Positions 17,098 to 26,274 are shown, numbered from the stretch's first letter. The stretch: DNA of 34,951 bases from Phenylobacterium sp. (GCA_018001015.1 JAGNIV010000030.1:1-34951), one strand, 5' to 3'. Notes: generated from the sequence alone by a model not told the origin. Made by a program: numbers and translations.

Positions 17098-18869
17098 GCG
17101 GCGGTCTCGGCCTCAAGGTCCTGGCTGCGGGCCAGGCGCGCGTAGAGACCGCGCTTCTTGATCAGCGAGTCGTGGTCGCCGGTCTCCACCACCTGGCCCT
17201 TGTCGATCACATAGATGCGGTCGGCGCCTCGCACGGTCGAGAGGCGGTGGGCGATGAGGATGGTGGTGCGTCCGGCCATCAGGCGGGCCAGGGCGGCCTG
17301 GACCTGGGCCTCGCTTTCAGTGTCGAGAGCGCTGGTGGCCTCGTCCAGCAGCAGGATGGGGGCGTCCTTAAGGAAGGCGCGGGCGATGGCGATCCTCTGT
17401 CGCTGGCCGCCGGAAAGCCGAGCTCCGGCCTCTCCCACCAGGGTTTCGTAGCCGGCGGGAAGCGCGCCGATGAAGTCGTGGGCGGCGGCGGCTTTCGCGG
17501 CGGCCACGATCTCGTCCTGGCTGGCGTCCGGACGGGCATAGGCGATGTTGGCGCGGATCGTGTCGTCGAACAGGAAGGGCTCCTGCGTCACCAGCGCGAT
17601 TTGGGCGCGCAGGGACGAGAGCGTGACCTCGCGGATGTCCACGCCATCGATGGTCACCCGGCCTGCGGTGGCGTCATAGAAGCGCGGGATCAGGTTCAGG
17701 ATGGTGGTCTTGCCGCCACCCGAGGGGCCCACCAGGGCCACAGTCTCGCCCCGGCGAACCTCGACGGCCACACCGCGCAGGGTGGGCGGCCCGCCGGCAT
17801 AGGCGAAGCTGACATCCTCGAAGGCGATGGTGGTCTCGCCGCGGGCCAGGGGCGCCGCGCCGGGTTGCTCGCGGACCTCGGGCTCCACGTCCAGGGCGGC
17901 GAACAGCCGGCGCGCGGCGCTCATGCCCTCGGCCATCACGGTGGCCAGGTTGGAGAGCTGGCGCAGGGACTGCGAGGCCAGCCCCAGGGCCAGGATGAAG
18001 GCCATGAAGGCGCCGACGTTCATGGCCCCCGACTGCGAACGCCAGCCGGCATAGGCGATGACGGCGGCGGTGATCAGGGTCATCACCAGCTCGGTGGCCG
18101 GGGCCGCGCGGGCCCGCGCGTTGGCCCCCTTCACCAGGTGCTTCTGGCGGCGCTGCACCACCTCGGCGACCCGGGCCTCTTCATAGGATTCGCGGTTCTC
18201 GATCTTCACGACACGGACCCCATCCAGGCTCTCCATGATCGCGGTGGAGAGCGCCGAGGTCTCGGCCATGGCCCCCTTGGCGGCCTTGGTGGTCTTCTTG
18301 GAGAACCGCCGCATGATGAAGCCTGTGATCGGCGCGGCGGCCACCAGGGTCAGGGACAGCAGCAGATCGTTGGACACCATGACGGTCACAGCGCCGATCA
18401 CCGTCAGGGCGTGCTGAGTGTAGTTGATGACACCTGATGTCGCGGCCTCGCGGATCAGGCTGGCGTCGTAGAGCACCGAGGAGACATAGGCCCCGGAGTG
18501 CTGTGTGCGCAGGTGGGCGAGGTCGGCGCGAACCAGCTTGCCGAACAGCTGCACCTGCACGTCGCCGACCACGGCGTTGCCGATCTGGTTGACCAGGGAG
18601 GCCTGGATCACCTGGGCCAGCGCCCGGCCGATGGCCAAAGCCCCGATAGTCAGCGGCACCATCACCAGGGCGCCGGGCTTGTGGTTGACCAACAGATCGT
18701 TGATGGCCGGCTCAAAGATCTGAACAAGCTTGGCCGATAGCGCCGCCACGGCGATGGCGGCCAGCATGGCGCAGGTCCAGGCCTTCCAGCGCGGTCGCAT
18801 ATAGACCCCGGCGATCCGCGCGATCAGGGCGCGGGCCGAAAGCTCAGGCTCGGTGTTGGGGCCGGTCAT
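17094..18869 (-). CDS. msbA: MsbA-like lipid A ABC exporter
   Basis: A 591-residue half-transporter with an N-terminal six-helix exporter domain (about residues 25-330) and a C-terminal ATPase. It has Walker A 'GPSGGGKTT' (about 380), Q-loop 'LVTQEPFLFDD', signature 'LSGGQRQR' (about 484), Walker B 'ILLLDEATSALD' and switch His 'IAHRLST'. The family homodimer flips core-lipid A across the inner membrane. Assignment to MsbA rather than another exporter rests on the operon: it is the first gene before the DUF374 acyltransferase, waaA and lpxK. The promoter should lie in the 88 bases shared with the divergent VOC gene. Confidence 0.85.
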   Translation of the reverse strand: MTGPNTEPELSARALIARIAGVYMRPRWKAWTCAMLAAIAVAALSAKLVQIFEPAINDLLVNHKPGALVMVPLTIGALAIGRALAQVIQASLVNQIGNAVVGDVQVQLFGKLVRADLAHLRTQHSGAYVSSVLYDASLIREAATSGVINYTQHALTVIGAVTVMVSNDLLLSLTLVAAAPITGFIMRRFSKKTTKAAKGAMAETSALSTAIMESLDGVRVVKIENRESYEEARVAEVVQRRQKHLVKGANARARAAPATELVMTLITAAVIAYAGWRSQSGAMNVGAFMAFILALGLASQSLRQLSNLATVMAEGMSAARRLFAALDVEPEVREQPGAAPLARGETTIAFEDVSFAYAGGPPTLRGVAVEVRRGETVALVGPSGGGKTTILNLIPRFYDATAGRVTIDGVDIREVTLSSLRAQIALVTQEPFLFDDTIRANIAYARPDASQDEIVAAAKAAAAHDFIGALPAGYETLVGEAGARLSGGQRQRIAIARAFLKDAPILLLDEATSALDTESEAQVQAALARLMAGRTTILIAHRLSTVRGADRIYVIDKGQVVETGDHDSLIKKRGLYARLARSQDLEAETAA

Positions 18870-18957
18870 TGTCCATGGCGTCGGCTGTCAGGGCCGGGAA
18901 GTCAAGCTTGGGGCGGTGCGCTATTGTGCTCCGCCGTCTGGGTAAGGGAACCCCCGC

Positions 18958-19302
18958 ATGAAGATCTACGGACTACGAATCTGGGTCGACGACATGACGG
19001 CCGCGAAGCGATTCTATGGAGAGACCCTGGGTCTGAAAGCCAAGTGGGACATGGAGATGGCGGTCGGTTACGACCTCGGGATCGATCTGATCGTCGAGCG
19101 CGACGACGGGAGTCACGAGGGGGAGACCCTGGTGGGCCGCTTCGTCGGGACCTCGATCCAGGTGGCCGACATCCAGGCGACCTATCAGGCCCTGCAGGCC
19201 AAGGGCGTGCCCTTCCTGGGACCGCCGGAGAAGATGCCCTGGGGCGGAACTCTGGCCCACTTCAAGGATCCGGCGGGCAATACGCTCACCCTGCTGCAAT
19301 AG
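18958..19302 (+). CDS. VOC/glyoxalase-fold protein
   Basis: A 114-residue protein with the beta-alpha-beta-beta-beta module of the vicinal-oxygen-chelate superfamily. It has the typical opening 'LRIWVDDMTAAKRFYGETLGL' and closing 'FKDPAGNTLTLLQ', where the final Glu/Gln region usually supplies a metal ligand. Superfamily members include lyases, dioxygenases and binding-only resistance proteins, so no substrate can be assigned. The ATG has AAGGGA about 8 bases upstream. It is divergent from the msbA-like gene. Confidence 0.8.
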   Translation: MKIYGLRIWVDDMTAAKRFYGETLGLKAKWDMEMAVGYDLGIDLIVERDDGSHEGETLVGRFVGTSIQVADIQATYQALQAKGVPFLGPPEKMPWGGTLAHFKDPAGNTLTLLQ

Positions 19303-19374
19303 CAGGGACCACCCGCCGCGCTTCCGTTTGGCGGCGTCACGGCTTAGTTAGGGGCCGAACACCCGGAGCCCCCC

Positions 19375-20040
19375 TTGGCCGACTTCGATCTCTCCACGCC
19401 CGGCGGGCGGTTGTCCACGACGCTGAACTATCTGTGGAACGACCACGCCTATCTTCGGCTGGGCTTCTCCAACGCCCACTGGATCAGTGATGAGCTGGTG
19501 CGCACCAACCAGCCCTGGCCGTTCCAGCTGGCCGAATGGAAGCGTCGTGGCGTGAAGACCATCGTCAACCTGCGCGGCGGGTTTGACGCCAGTTTCCATG
19601 CCCTGGAAAAAGACGCCTGCCAGCGGCTGGGCCTGACCATGGTGGACTTCACCATCACCAGCCGCGAGGTCCCCAGCCGGGCTCGGGTTCACGGCGCCAA
19701 GGCGCTGTTCGAGACCATCGAGTATCCGGCTCTGATGCACTGCAAGTCCGGGGCGGACCGGGCCGGGATCATGAGTGTCTTCTACATGCACTTCCGGCAG
19801 GGCAAGACCATCCGTGAGGCCCTGGACCAGCTGTCGCTCAAGTACTTGCATATCAAGCAGGGGAAGACCGGGGTGTTGGACTACACCTTCGAGCGCTATC
19901 TGGCGGAGGGCGAACCTGCTGGCCAGACCTTCCTGGAGTGGGTCGACAGCCCCGCCTATGACGAGGCGGCCATCAAGGCTGATTTCCGCAGCCAGATGTG
20001 GGGCCGCCTGCTGACCGAGGGCCTGCTCAAGCGGGAGTAG
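19375..20040 (+). CDS. tyrosine/dual-specificity phosphatase-like protein
   Basis: A 221-residue cytoplasmic protein with the cysteine-phosphatase signature CX5R ('MHCKSGADRAG', about residues 121-131). Before it comes 'KTIVNLRGG', the usual strand leading to a conserved Asn-Leu-Arg, as in the DSP/PTP-like group that includes eukaryotic Siw14-type inositol-pyrophosphate phosphatases. The substrate could be phosphotyrosine, a phosphoinositide or a phosphosugar. Translation appears to start at TTG (19375), because GGAG lies 6 bases upstream and no ATG or GTG fits better. Its end is 2 bases from the end of the convergent membrane-protein gene. Confidence 0.82.
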   Translation: MADFDLSTPGGRLSTTLNYLWNDHAYLRLGFSNAHWISDELVRTNQPWPFQLAEWKRRGVKTIVNLRGGFDASFHALEKDACQRLGLTMVDFTITSREVPSRARVHGAKALFETIEYPALMHCKSGADRAGIMSVFYMHFRQGKTIREALDQLSLKYLHIKQGKTGVLDYTFERYLAEGEPAGQTFLEWVDSPAYDEAAIKADFRSQMWGRLLTEGLLKRE

Positions 20041-20042
20041 GT

Positions 20043-21104
20043 CTAGCGCCCCTTGTTGAGGTTCAGGTACTCCACCAGCCGCTCCTTATCGCGGCTGATC
20101 TGGTCGCCGATCGTGTTGTCCAGATCCAGCGTCGCATAGCGGATCCAGGCCTCGGACCCCAGCTTGTCGCGCGCGAGGTTCAGAGGCGTCTTCCAGAAAT
20201 GGTAGGTGGCCCAGGAGAGGGCGAGGCCCAGCAGCAGGGCCAGGCCCTGGAAGAGGCGGAAGGCCCAGGGTGTCGCGGGCATCGGGCTGCCGGTCTGCAT
20301 CAGCAGCAAGGCCGCCCAGACGCCAAGGATCAGCACCACCAGGAAACCCCCGACCCAGTTGATCCAGTAGCGTTCCCGGCGCACCCGCCACATCTCCACC
20401 TGGATGAACTTCTCCAGATGCTCCATGCGCTGGGCCACCCACATCATCAGCCGGACCAGGAAGGCCGATCGTTCGCCCCAGGCCTTGCCGGCGTTGACAT
20501 GGCGGGTCTCCTCCTGGTCGGGCAGGGCGCGCAGGGTGGTGTATAGGTTCTGCAGTTCCCGCGTGCGCTGGACGATGAGGCGCGACAGCTCGTAGCTGCG
20601 GTTCTCCAGGCTGATCCGGTACTGCTGGAAGACCAGGGCATTGATCCCGGCGAAGAGCGGCAGGATCAGCAGCATGGCCACCGCGACCGCCCCGACCTGG
20701 GCCAGTCCAGCGACCCCGAGGCCACCGACGATCACCGGGCCTTCGACCGCCAGCAGCCATAGCCCCGCCAGGGCCAGGGCGAACAGCACTCGCTTGGCGG
20801 CCACATAGCCCACCAGGGAGCCGAAGAAGGCGCGGGTATAGCGGCTGATGACACCGCGGATGTCCCGGTCTCCCGGGAACCGCTCGTCGATGCTGGCCTC
20901 ATAGAAGTCGTAGAAGCGGTCGGGCTTCCGCGCATGTTCCGAGAAGGGGAACATGTCCAATGGGGTGTTGTAGTAGCGGTCGATCTCGGCGCTGAGTTCA
21001 GCCTGCCGCTCGGGCGTCGGGTTGATGTAGTCCGACTCCGATATCTGACCCAGCTCATGGCGGGCGCGGCCCGGCGCCGGATCCGAACTCTCGCCGCTCA
21101 TCAT
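20043..21104 (-). CDS. unrecognised four-helix membrane protein with coiled coil
   Basis: I do not recognise this 353-residue protein. It has a charged soluble N-terminus (1-95) with 'DFYEASIDERFPGDRDIRGV', then one pair of hydrophobic helices (about 98-160). A long, probably cytoplasmic, amphipathic stretch (about 165-255, rich in Arg/Glu/Leu, 'LSRLIVQRTRELQNLYTTLR') could be a coiled coil. A second helix pair follows (about 258-310), then a short charged tail. The shape, two helical hairpins around a coiled coil, suggests a scaffold or mechanosensory part rather than an enzyme, but this is guesswork. Start could be either of two adjacent Met codons. It is tail-to-tail with the phosphatase-like gene, so they do not share a transcript. 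Confidence 0.7.
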   Translation of the reverse strand: MMSGESSDPAPGRARHELGQISESDYINPTPERQAELSAEIDRYYNTPLDMFPFSEHARKPDRFYDFYEASIDERFPGDRDIRGVISRYTRAFFGSLVGYVAAKRVLFALALAGLWLLAVEGPVIVGGLGVAGLAQVGAVAVAMLLILPLFAGINALVFQQYRISLENRSYELSRLIVQRTRELQNLYTTLRALPDQEETRHVNAGKAWGERSAFLVRLMMWVAQRMEHLEKFIQVEMWRVRRERYWINWVGGFLVVLILGVWAALLLMQTGSPMPATPWAFRLFQGLALLLGLALSWATYHFWKTPLNLARDKLGSEAWIRYATLDLDNTIGDQISRDKERLVEYLNLNKGR

Positions 21105-21179
21105 CTATCCCCAAACACCAGACTCCCACGGTATGCCAAGCGCCCGGCCGGAGCCAGCCGCCTCGCCGGAGACGGGAAG

Positions 21180-21416
21180 CTAGTGCTGGTGGTCGTCCTT
21201 GTCCGGGTCGAGCAGCTTGTGGGCGTGGATGATGAAATAGCGCATCAGGGCGTTGTCCACCGTCGACTGGGCCTTGGTGCGCCAGGCGGCGACCGCCTCG
21301 GCGTGACTGGCGTAGGCGCCCACCAGATCAACCTTCGACAGGTCGCGGAAGGTGTTGTGCTCGAGGTCTTCAAGTTCGCCGCCGATGACGAGGTGCAGGA
21401 GCTGCTTGTCGGGCAT
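21180..21416 (-). CDS. DUF4170 small protein
   Basis: A 78-residue acidic protein matching the alphaproteobacterial DUF4170 family, recognisable by 'LHLVIGGEL', 'VDLVGAYASHAEAVAAWRTK' and 'RYFIIHAHKLLDP'. The function is unknown. It is last in a minus-strand run after pmbA and the inositol-monophosphatase-family gene, 22 bases downstream of the latter, so it is probably cotranscribed with them. Confidence 0.8.
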   Translation of the reverse strand: MPDKQLLHLVIGGELEDLEHNTFRDLSKVDLVGAYASHAEAVAAWRTKAQSTVDNALMRYFIIHAHKLLDPDKDDHQH

Positions 21417-21438
21417 GGCTGTGGTTTTCCGAAGTGAA

Positions 21439-22233
21439 TCAATTCCTCAAGGCGATATGCCCGACGCGGTTAAGGATCAATGGCGCCAGACGTGGCGCGG
21501 CGCAGACAAGGCTCGGTTGCGAGGGATTGGCCCGATTGTAGGCGAAGGGCTTGCCCAGGTGGTCGCCGCAATAGGCGCCGGCCTCGCGGGCGATCAGGTC
21601 GGCGGCGGCCAGGTCCCAGTCGCTCTTGGCGACAATTGCGATGGCCGCGTCGAAGGTCCCCGCCGCCACCAGGCACATGCGATAGGCTGTCGAGTTGCGC
21701 GCCTCGATCCGCATGGCGGGCCAGGGCTCCGGCCAGGCTGGATGCTCGAACATCCGCTGGTCGCCGATCATGCCGCAGCCGTGCACCAGGTCGCAGTCGC
21801 TGGCGCGGATGGGCTCGCCGTTCAGGAAGGCCCCCTGGCCGGCGACGGCGGTATAGATTTCCTCGGCGTCGGGGGCGAAGACCACGCCGGCGATGGGGAG
21901 ACCGTCCTCGACCACGGCGATGGACACCCCCCACCAGGGACGATCGCGGATGAAGGCCCGGGTGCCGTCGATGGGGTCCACCACGAACAGGCGGCGGTTG
22001 GACAGGCGTTCGGCGTTGTCGGCGGTTTCCTCCGACAGCCACCCATAGTCGGGCCGCGCGGTGCGCAGGCGCCTCGTCAGTAGGGCGTCGGTGGCCAGGT
22101 CGGCGTTGGTGACCTGGGTCTTGTCGGGCTTGATCTCGACGCTCAGGCCCTCGTCGCGCATCCGCACGGCGAGCTGGCCGGCCTCCAGGGCCGCGGCGAC
22201 GATCAGGTCAAGATCGGCGCCCGCATCGGTCAT
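21439..22233 (-). CDS. inositol-monophosphatase-family phosphatase (CysQ-like)
   Basis: A 264-residue metal-dependent phosphatase. It has the family's metal-binding motifs: 'LSEETAD' (Glu-Glu), 'VDPIDGTRAFI' (DPxDGT, residues near 86-96) and 'KSDWDLAAADLIAREAG' (WDxxAADLI). The family includes inositol monophosphatase, 3'(2'),5'-bisphosphate nucleotidase CysQ and histidinol-phosphatase HisN; the Arg after DGT and the overall length lean toward CysQ or a general member, but I cannot decide. The ATG overlaps the pmbA stop by 4 bases (22230-22233), so it is coupled to pmbA, with DUF4170 following. Confidence 0.85.
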   Translation of the reverse strand: MTDAGADLDLIVAAALEAGQLAVRMRDEGLSVEIKPDKTQVTNADLATDALLTRRLRTARPDYGWLSEETADNAERLSNRRLFVVDPIDGTRAFIRDRPWWGVSIAVVEDGLPIAGVVFAPDAEEIYTAVAGQGAFLNGEPIRASDCDLVHGCGMIGDQRMFEHPAWPEPWPAMRIEARNSTAYRMCLVAAGTFDAAIAIVAKSDWDLAAADLIAREAGAYCGDHLGKPFAYNRANPSQPSLVCAAPRLAPLILNRVGHIALRN

Positions 22234-23561
22234 TTCCCGGCTATGGCCAGTCCGTCCACGAGGATCGACGGCGCATTGGCCGACCCCCGGAACTCCAGGT
22301 CCGATCCGGGGATGAGGCGGGCATAGATGTCGATCAGGTTTCCGGCCACGGTGATCTCCGCCACCGGATAGGCCAGGACGCCGTTCTCAAACCAGAAGCC
22401 GGCGCAGCCCACCGACCAGTCGCCGGTGTTGGCGTTGAGGGACGGGCCGAACATCGAGGTGATCAGCACGCCGGTTCCCGCGTCAGCCATCAATTCGGCC
22501 TGGGTCTTGGTTCCGGGCAGTAGGGTCAGGTTGGTCGTGGAGACGCCGGGCGGACCGGCCAGGCCGCGCGAGGCGTGGCCCGTGGTCTCCAGACCCAACT
22601 GGCGCGCCGAAGACGAGTTCATCAGCCAGGTGGTGAGGACACCGTCGTCGATCAGGTTCCAGGCCCGGTTGGCCACGCCCTCATCATCGAAGGGCGAGGA
22701 GCCCAGGCCGCGGACCTTGTGCGGGTCGTCGGTGACATGGATGCCCTTGGAGAAGATCTGTTGGCCCAGCTTGTCCTTCAGGAAGGAGTTGCCTCGCGCG
22801 ATGGAGGGGCCGGAGATGGCGCCGATCAGGGGGCCGATCAGCGACATGGCCAGGCGATTCTCGAAGATCACCGGGGCGGTGGTGGAGGAGATCTTGCGGG
22901 CGCCCAGGCGGGCGGCGCCCCGGCGGCCGGCCTCGGCTCCGATGCTCTCGGGTGTGGGCAGGTCGGCCTGCCAGCGGGTGGTGCGGCCGTCATAGCCGCC
23001 TTCCATCTCGTCGCCTTCGCTGGCGATCACCGAGACGCCGATGGAATAGCTGGACGCGCGGTGCACGCCGGAGAAGCCGCCCGAAGTCACCAGGCGCCAC
23101 TGGCCCGACGAGGTGGAGGCGGAGCCGCCGTCCGAGTTGCTGATGCGCGGCATAGCGCGGCCAGCGTCCTCGGCGGCGCGGGCGCGGTCCTCAAGCTCCT
23201 CCGGGGTCGGCTCGGCGCCATCATAGAGGTCGAGGTCAGGGAAGGGGCCGCGGGCCAGGCGCTTGGTCTCGGCCAGGCCGGCATAGGGATCCTCAGGCGC
23301 CAGGCGGGCCATGGCGACGGCGCGTTCCACGAGCTTGGCGCGGGCCTCGGCGGAGACGTCGGAGCCGGAGACGGTGGCCTGCTGCTTGCCGACGAAGACC
23401 CGCAGGCCAAGATCGCGCGACTCCTCGCGCTCCACCTCTTCCAGCTTGCCCAGGCGGACATTGATCCCAAGGGCGGCGCGCTCTGCGCCAACGGCTTCAG
23501 CGGCGTCCGCGCCGGCCTTCAGGGCGGCGGCGACGACATCGGCTAACAGGGTCTCTTCCAT
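22230..23561 (-). CDS. pmbA: TldE/PmbA family protease subunit
   Basis: A 443-residue member of the TldD/PmbA (TldE) family. In E. coli TldD and TldE form a heterodimeric metalloprotease that matures peptide antibiotics and degrades the CcdA antitoxin. This protein lacks an HExxxH metal site, so it is the TldE/PmbA-type subunit. Recognisable segments are 'RDLGLRVFVGKQQATVSGSD', 'FDDEGVANRAWNLIDDGVL', 'TTNLTLLPG' and 'VGCAGFWFENGVLAYPVAEI'. It heads a short operon with the inositol-monophosphatase-family gene and DUF4170. No tldD partner is in the window. Confidence 0.92.
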   Translation of the reverse strand: MEETLLADVVAAALKAGADAAEAVGAERAALGINVRLGKLEEVEREESRDLGLRVFVGKQQATVSGSDVSAEARAKLVERAVAMARLAPEDPYAGLAETKRLARGPFPDLDLYDGAEPTPEELEDRARAAEDAGRAMPRISNSDGGSASTSSGQWRLVTSGGFSGVHRASSYSIGVSVIASEGDEMEGGYDGRTTRWQADLPTPESIGAEAGRRGAARLGARKISSTTAPVIFENRLAMSLIGPLIGAISGPSIARGNSFLKDKLGQQIFSKGIHVTDDPHKVRGLGSSPFDDEGVANRAWNLIDDGVLTTWLMNSSSARQLGLETTGHASRGLAGPPGVSTTNLTLLPGTKTQAELMADAGTGVLITSMFGPSLNANTGDWSVGCAGFWFENGVLAYPVAEITVAGNLIDIYARLIPGSDLEFRGSANAPSILVDGLAIAGK

Positions 23562-23601
23562 CCCGTGGATATGGCCGTGTGCGGCGCTCGGGGCAACCCC
23601 G

Positions 23602-24009
23602 CTAGGCTATGGCGTAGAACAGCAGGGCCACGCCGATGAAGACGTAGGCCACCCAGGACATCAGCACGCCGATGACGCGGGGGAACGAGGTTCCGCCGCT
23701 ATTGGAGAGGCCGATGGCGTGCAGACAGCGGCCGGTGAACATGACGAAACCGGCCAGGTGAATGGCCAGGCTCGGCGCGCTGACCAGGGCCAGGACGGCC
23801 AACCCGCACATGGCGGCCGGCACGTATTCTGTGGCGTTGCCGAAGGCGCGGATCGCCTGGGCCAGTTCTGGGATGCCTTCGTCGCCGAGCGCCACCTTGT
23901 GCTTCTGGCGCTGCCGCACCACCAGCAGGGACAGGACCAGCAGCAGGAACATGTGCAGGCCGACCCAGAGGGCGGCGGCGTTGCCGGAGAATGAGGTTAC
24001 GGCGTCCAT
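23602..24009 (-). CDS. MAPEG family membrane protein
   Basis: A 135-residue four-helix membrane protein of the MAPEG superfamily (membrane-associated proteins in eicosanoid and glutathione metabolism). The diagnostic segment is 'RAFGNATEYVPAAMCGLAVL', corresponding to the RxxxNxxE motif that binds glutathione in characterised members. The C-terminal segment 'GTSFPRVIGVLMSWVAYVFI' also fits the family. Bacterial members are mostly uncharacterised; glutathione transferase or peroxidase activity is possible but not shown. It is a separate gene between pmbA and ubiD. Confidence 0.85.
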   Translation of the reverse strand: MDAVTSFSGNAAALWVGLHMFLLLVLSLLVVRQRQKHKVALGDEGIPELAQAIRAFGNATEYVPAAMCGLAVLALVSAPSLAIHLAGFVMFTGRCLHAIGLSNSGGTSFPRVIGVLMSWVAYVFIGVALLFYAIA

Positions 24010-24074
24010 GGTGTCACTTTCCCGCTAAGCGGCGGCAGTTGGGGTCGAAATCCGGCAAAGGGCAACCCCTGCCG

Positions 24075-25601
24075 CTATTTGACCGGTGCGCCGCCCCCCG
24101 GCAGGCCAAGCTTTGACCACTTCTCGGTGACCAGCTTCACCGTCGCCTCATCCATACCGAGCTTCTCACCCCACTCGCGATGGGTCTCGGGGGGCCACTT
24201 GTTGGTGGCGTCGAGGCCGATCTTCGATCCAAGGCCGCTCTCGGGAGAGGCGAAGTCGAGATAATCGATAGGGGTGCCCTCGACGAGGGTGATGTCGCGG
24301 GCCGGATCCATGCGGGTCGACAGCGCCCACATCACGTCCTTCCAGTCCCGGGCGTTGATGTCGTCGTCCACGACGATCACCCACTTGGTGTACATGAATT
24401 GCCGCAGATAGCTCCAGACGCCCATCATCACGCGCTTGGCGTGGCCGGGGTAGGCCTTCTTCATGGAGACCACGGCGATCCGGTAGGAGCAGCCCTCCGG
24501 CGGCAGCCAGAAGTCGACGATCTCCGGGAACTGCTGGCGCAGCAGGGGGATGAAGACCTCGTTCAACGCCTCGCCCAACACGCTGGGCTCGTCCGGCGGC
24601 CGGCCGGTGAAGGTGGTCAGGTAGATGGGGTTCTTCCGCATGGTGATGGCGGAAACCTTGAACACCGGGAACGGCTCGACCGAGTTGTAGTAGCCGGTGT
24701 GATCACCGTAGGGGCCCTCGTCGGCGTATTCGTCCAGCATGACGTGACCCTCGATGACGATCTCGGCGTTGGCCGGGACCATCAAGGGGACGGTCTTGGC
24801 GGGGACCAGTTCGACCTTGGCGCCGCGCATCAGGCCGGCGAACTGGTACTCCGACAGGGTCTCGGGCACCGGGGTCACCGCGGCCAGGATGGTGCCGGGA
24901 TCGGCGCCGATCACCACGCAGGCGGGCAGGGCGTCGGGCTTGCCGGCCGCCTTCCAGCGGCGGTGGTGCTGGGCGCCGCCGCGGTGGGCCAGCCAGCGCA
25001 TGATCGTCTTGTCCTTGCCGATCACCTGCATGCGGTAGATGCCGAGGTTGTAGTCGTCCTCGCGATCCTCCGACGGGCCCTTGGTGACCACCAGCGGCCA
25101 GGTGATCAGGGGCGCCGGCTCCCCTGGCCAGCAGGTCTGGATCGGGAGCTTGTTCAGGTCGATCTGGTCGCCGGTCCAGACGATCTCCTGCACCGGCGCC
25201 TTCTTCACGATGGCCGGCCGCATGGACATCACCGTCTTGGCCAGCGGCAGCATGTCCCAGGCGTCCTTGAGGCCCCGGGGCGGCTCCGGCGCACGCAGGA
25301 AGGCCAGCAGTTCCCCCACCTCGCGGAGTTCGGCTGCGGTGGTGCGTTCCTGATTGTCGAGGGTGACGCCCATGGCCACCCGTTTCACGGTGCCGAACAG
25401 ATTGACCAGGCAGGGCATGCCCGAGGGTTCGCCATCGGCTCGGGTGACGTTCTCGAACAGGACGGCGGGACCGCCCGTGGCCAGCAGGCGGCGCTGGATC
25501 TCGGTCATTTCAAGCACAGATGAGACGGGCTCGACGACGCGCACCAGCTCGCCGGCGGCTTCCAGCTTGGCGATGAAATCCCGCAGGGACCGATAGGCCA
25601 T
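24075..25601 (-). CDS. ubiD: UbiD family 3-octaprenyl-4-hydroxybenzoate decarboxylase
   Basis: A 508-residue prenyl-FMN-dependent decarboxylase removing the carboxyl group of 3-polyprenyl-4-hydroxybenzoate in ubiquinone synthesis. It begins '[20 protein letters not shown]' as in UbiD, and carries '[20 protein letters not shown]', '[11 protein letters not shown]' (cofactor and metal site), '[20 protein letters not shown]' (with the conserved active-site E(x)nD set) and '[20 protein letters not shown]'. The ATG at 25601 has GGAG 5 bases upstream; the open frame to 25655 is not conserved. The length is close to E. coli UbiD (497). The ubiA gene lies about 4.3 kb away in the same orientation; ubiX is not in the window. 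Confidence 0.95.
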   Translation of the reverse strand: MAYRSLRDFIAKLEAAGELVRVVEPVSSVLEMTEIQRRLLATGGPAVLFENVTRADGEPSGMPCLVNLFGTVKRVAMGVTLDNQERTTAAELREVGELLAFLRAPEPPRGLKDAWDMLPLAKTVMSMRPAIVKKAPVQEIVWTGDQIDLNKLPIQTCWPGEPAPLITWPLVVTKGPSEDREDDYNLGIYRMQVIGKDKTIMRWLAHRGGAQHHRRWKAAGKPDALPACVVIGADPGTILAAVTPVPETLSEYQFAGLMRGAKVELVPAKTVPLMVPANAEIVIEGHVMLDEYADEGPYGDHTGYYNSVEPFPVFKVSAITMRKNPIYLTTFTGRPPDEPSVLGEALNEVFIPLLRQQFPEIVDFWLPPEGCSYRIAVVSMKKAYPGHAKRVMMGVWSYLRQFMYTKWVIVVDDDINARDWKDVMWALSTRMDPARDITLVEGTPIDYLDFASPESGLGSKIGLDATNKWPPETHREWGEKLGMDEATVKLVTEKWSKLGLPGGGAPVK

Positions 25602-25693
25602 GTGCTCTCCGAAAACAGTTGGCCGGAAGCTAGGGCCGCCCCCCGCGTCTGTCACCCTTTGCGGCGCGCCGGCGGCAGGGTAAAATCAAAGCC

Positions 25694-25921
25694 ATGAAAC
25701 GCCTCGACCTCGACGATCTGTCCCCAAAGCTCGCCCAGCTGCTCACCAGCCTGGAGGAGGGCGAGGAACTGCTGCTGGTCCAGGATGGCATGGTCGCCGC
25801 CCGCCTGACCGGCGGCGCGCCGGCCCCCAAGTCCGCCGAGGGCGAGCCCGAGCGGCCGCCCGAGGAACAGGCCAAGGAAATCTTCGAGCAGTTCCGCTCG
25901 TTGATGGAGGACGAGTTCTAA
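25694..25921 (+). CDS. small acidic protein, unknown function
   Basis: A 75-residue acidic protein with no family I can name. The first half ('LSPKLAQLLTSLEEGEELLL' followed by 'VQDGMVAARL') faintly resembles the N-terminal fold of Phd/YefM antitoxins, which pair an Ala/Leu-rich helix with 'GE.v.i...G.pvArL'. The second half is Pro/Glu-rich and ends in a helix. No toxin gene adjoins it, so a toxin-antitoxin role is not supported. The stop overlaps the end of the convergent YjbR gene by 4 bases. Coding is supported by codon bias and by the regular protein pattern rather than by homology. Confidence 0.55.
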   Translation: MKRLDLDDLSPKLAQLLTSLEEGEELLLVQDGMVAARLTGGAPAPKSAEGEPERPPEEQAKEIFEQFRSLMEDEF

Positions 25922-26262
25922 GTTCTCGCGGCGTCGAATTCCTTGACCCACTTCTTCGGCGCGATCTGCCGCCACTTGCGCTCCAGGAAACTGCGGAACG
26001 AGCCGGGGTGCAGGCTCTCGATGCGGGCCAGCACGCTGGGATAGTCCTTGTAGTGCGGCGTGATGTGAAAGGTGGCGGGCTCGGCCTCCATCAGCATCTC
26101 GCGCTCGTCCATGCTGATCCCCGTCAGGACCACGCTCTGATCCTCGCGGCGCAGGCGGGTGAAGAACTTGCCGTTCACCTTATAGGCGGGCGCGCCGTAG
26201 GAGACGCCCTCCTCGGCGCCGCGAAACGACAGGATGATCTCGCGCATCTCGTCGGGCGTCAT
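25918..26262 (-). CDS. MmcQ/YjbR family protein
   Basis: A 114-residue protein of the MmcQ/YjbR family (CyaY-like fold, sometimes annotated as DNA-binding). It opens with 'MTPDEMREIILSFRGAEEGV' and contains 'YGAPAYKVNGKFFTRLRRED' and the C-terminal 'WKWV'-like stretch 'PKKWVKEFD'. The biochemical role is not established. It lies 12 bases downstream of the YdeI-like gene on the same strand, and the two families often occur together, so they probably form an operon. Confidence 0.82.
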   Translation of the reverse strand: MTPDEMREIILSFRGAEEGVSYGAPAYKVNGKFFTRLRREDQSVVLTGISMDEREMLMEAEPATFHITPHYKDYPSVLARIESLHPGSFRSFLERKWRQIAPKKWVKEFDAART

Positions 26263-26274
26263 GGGATCCTCTGT

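Noticed and set aside
15460-17145. 561-codon open frame antisense to the CDF and DUF374 genes
   Set aside because: No domain signals, and it is antisense to two clear genes that overlap their neighbours in operon fashion.
25694-26262. A toxin-antitoxin pair formed by the 75-residue protein and the YjbR gene
   Set aside because: The genes are convergent, not an operon, and YjbR is not a toxin family.
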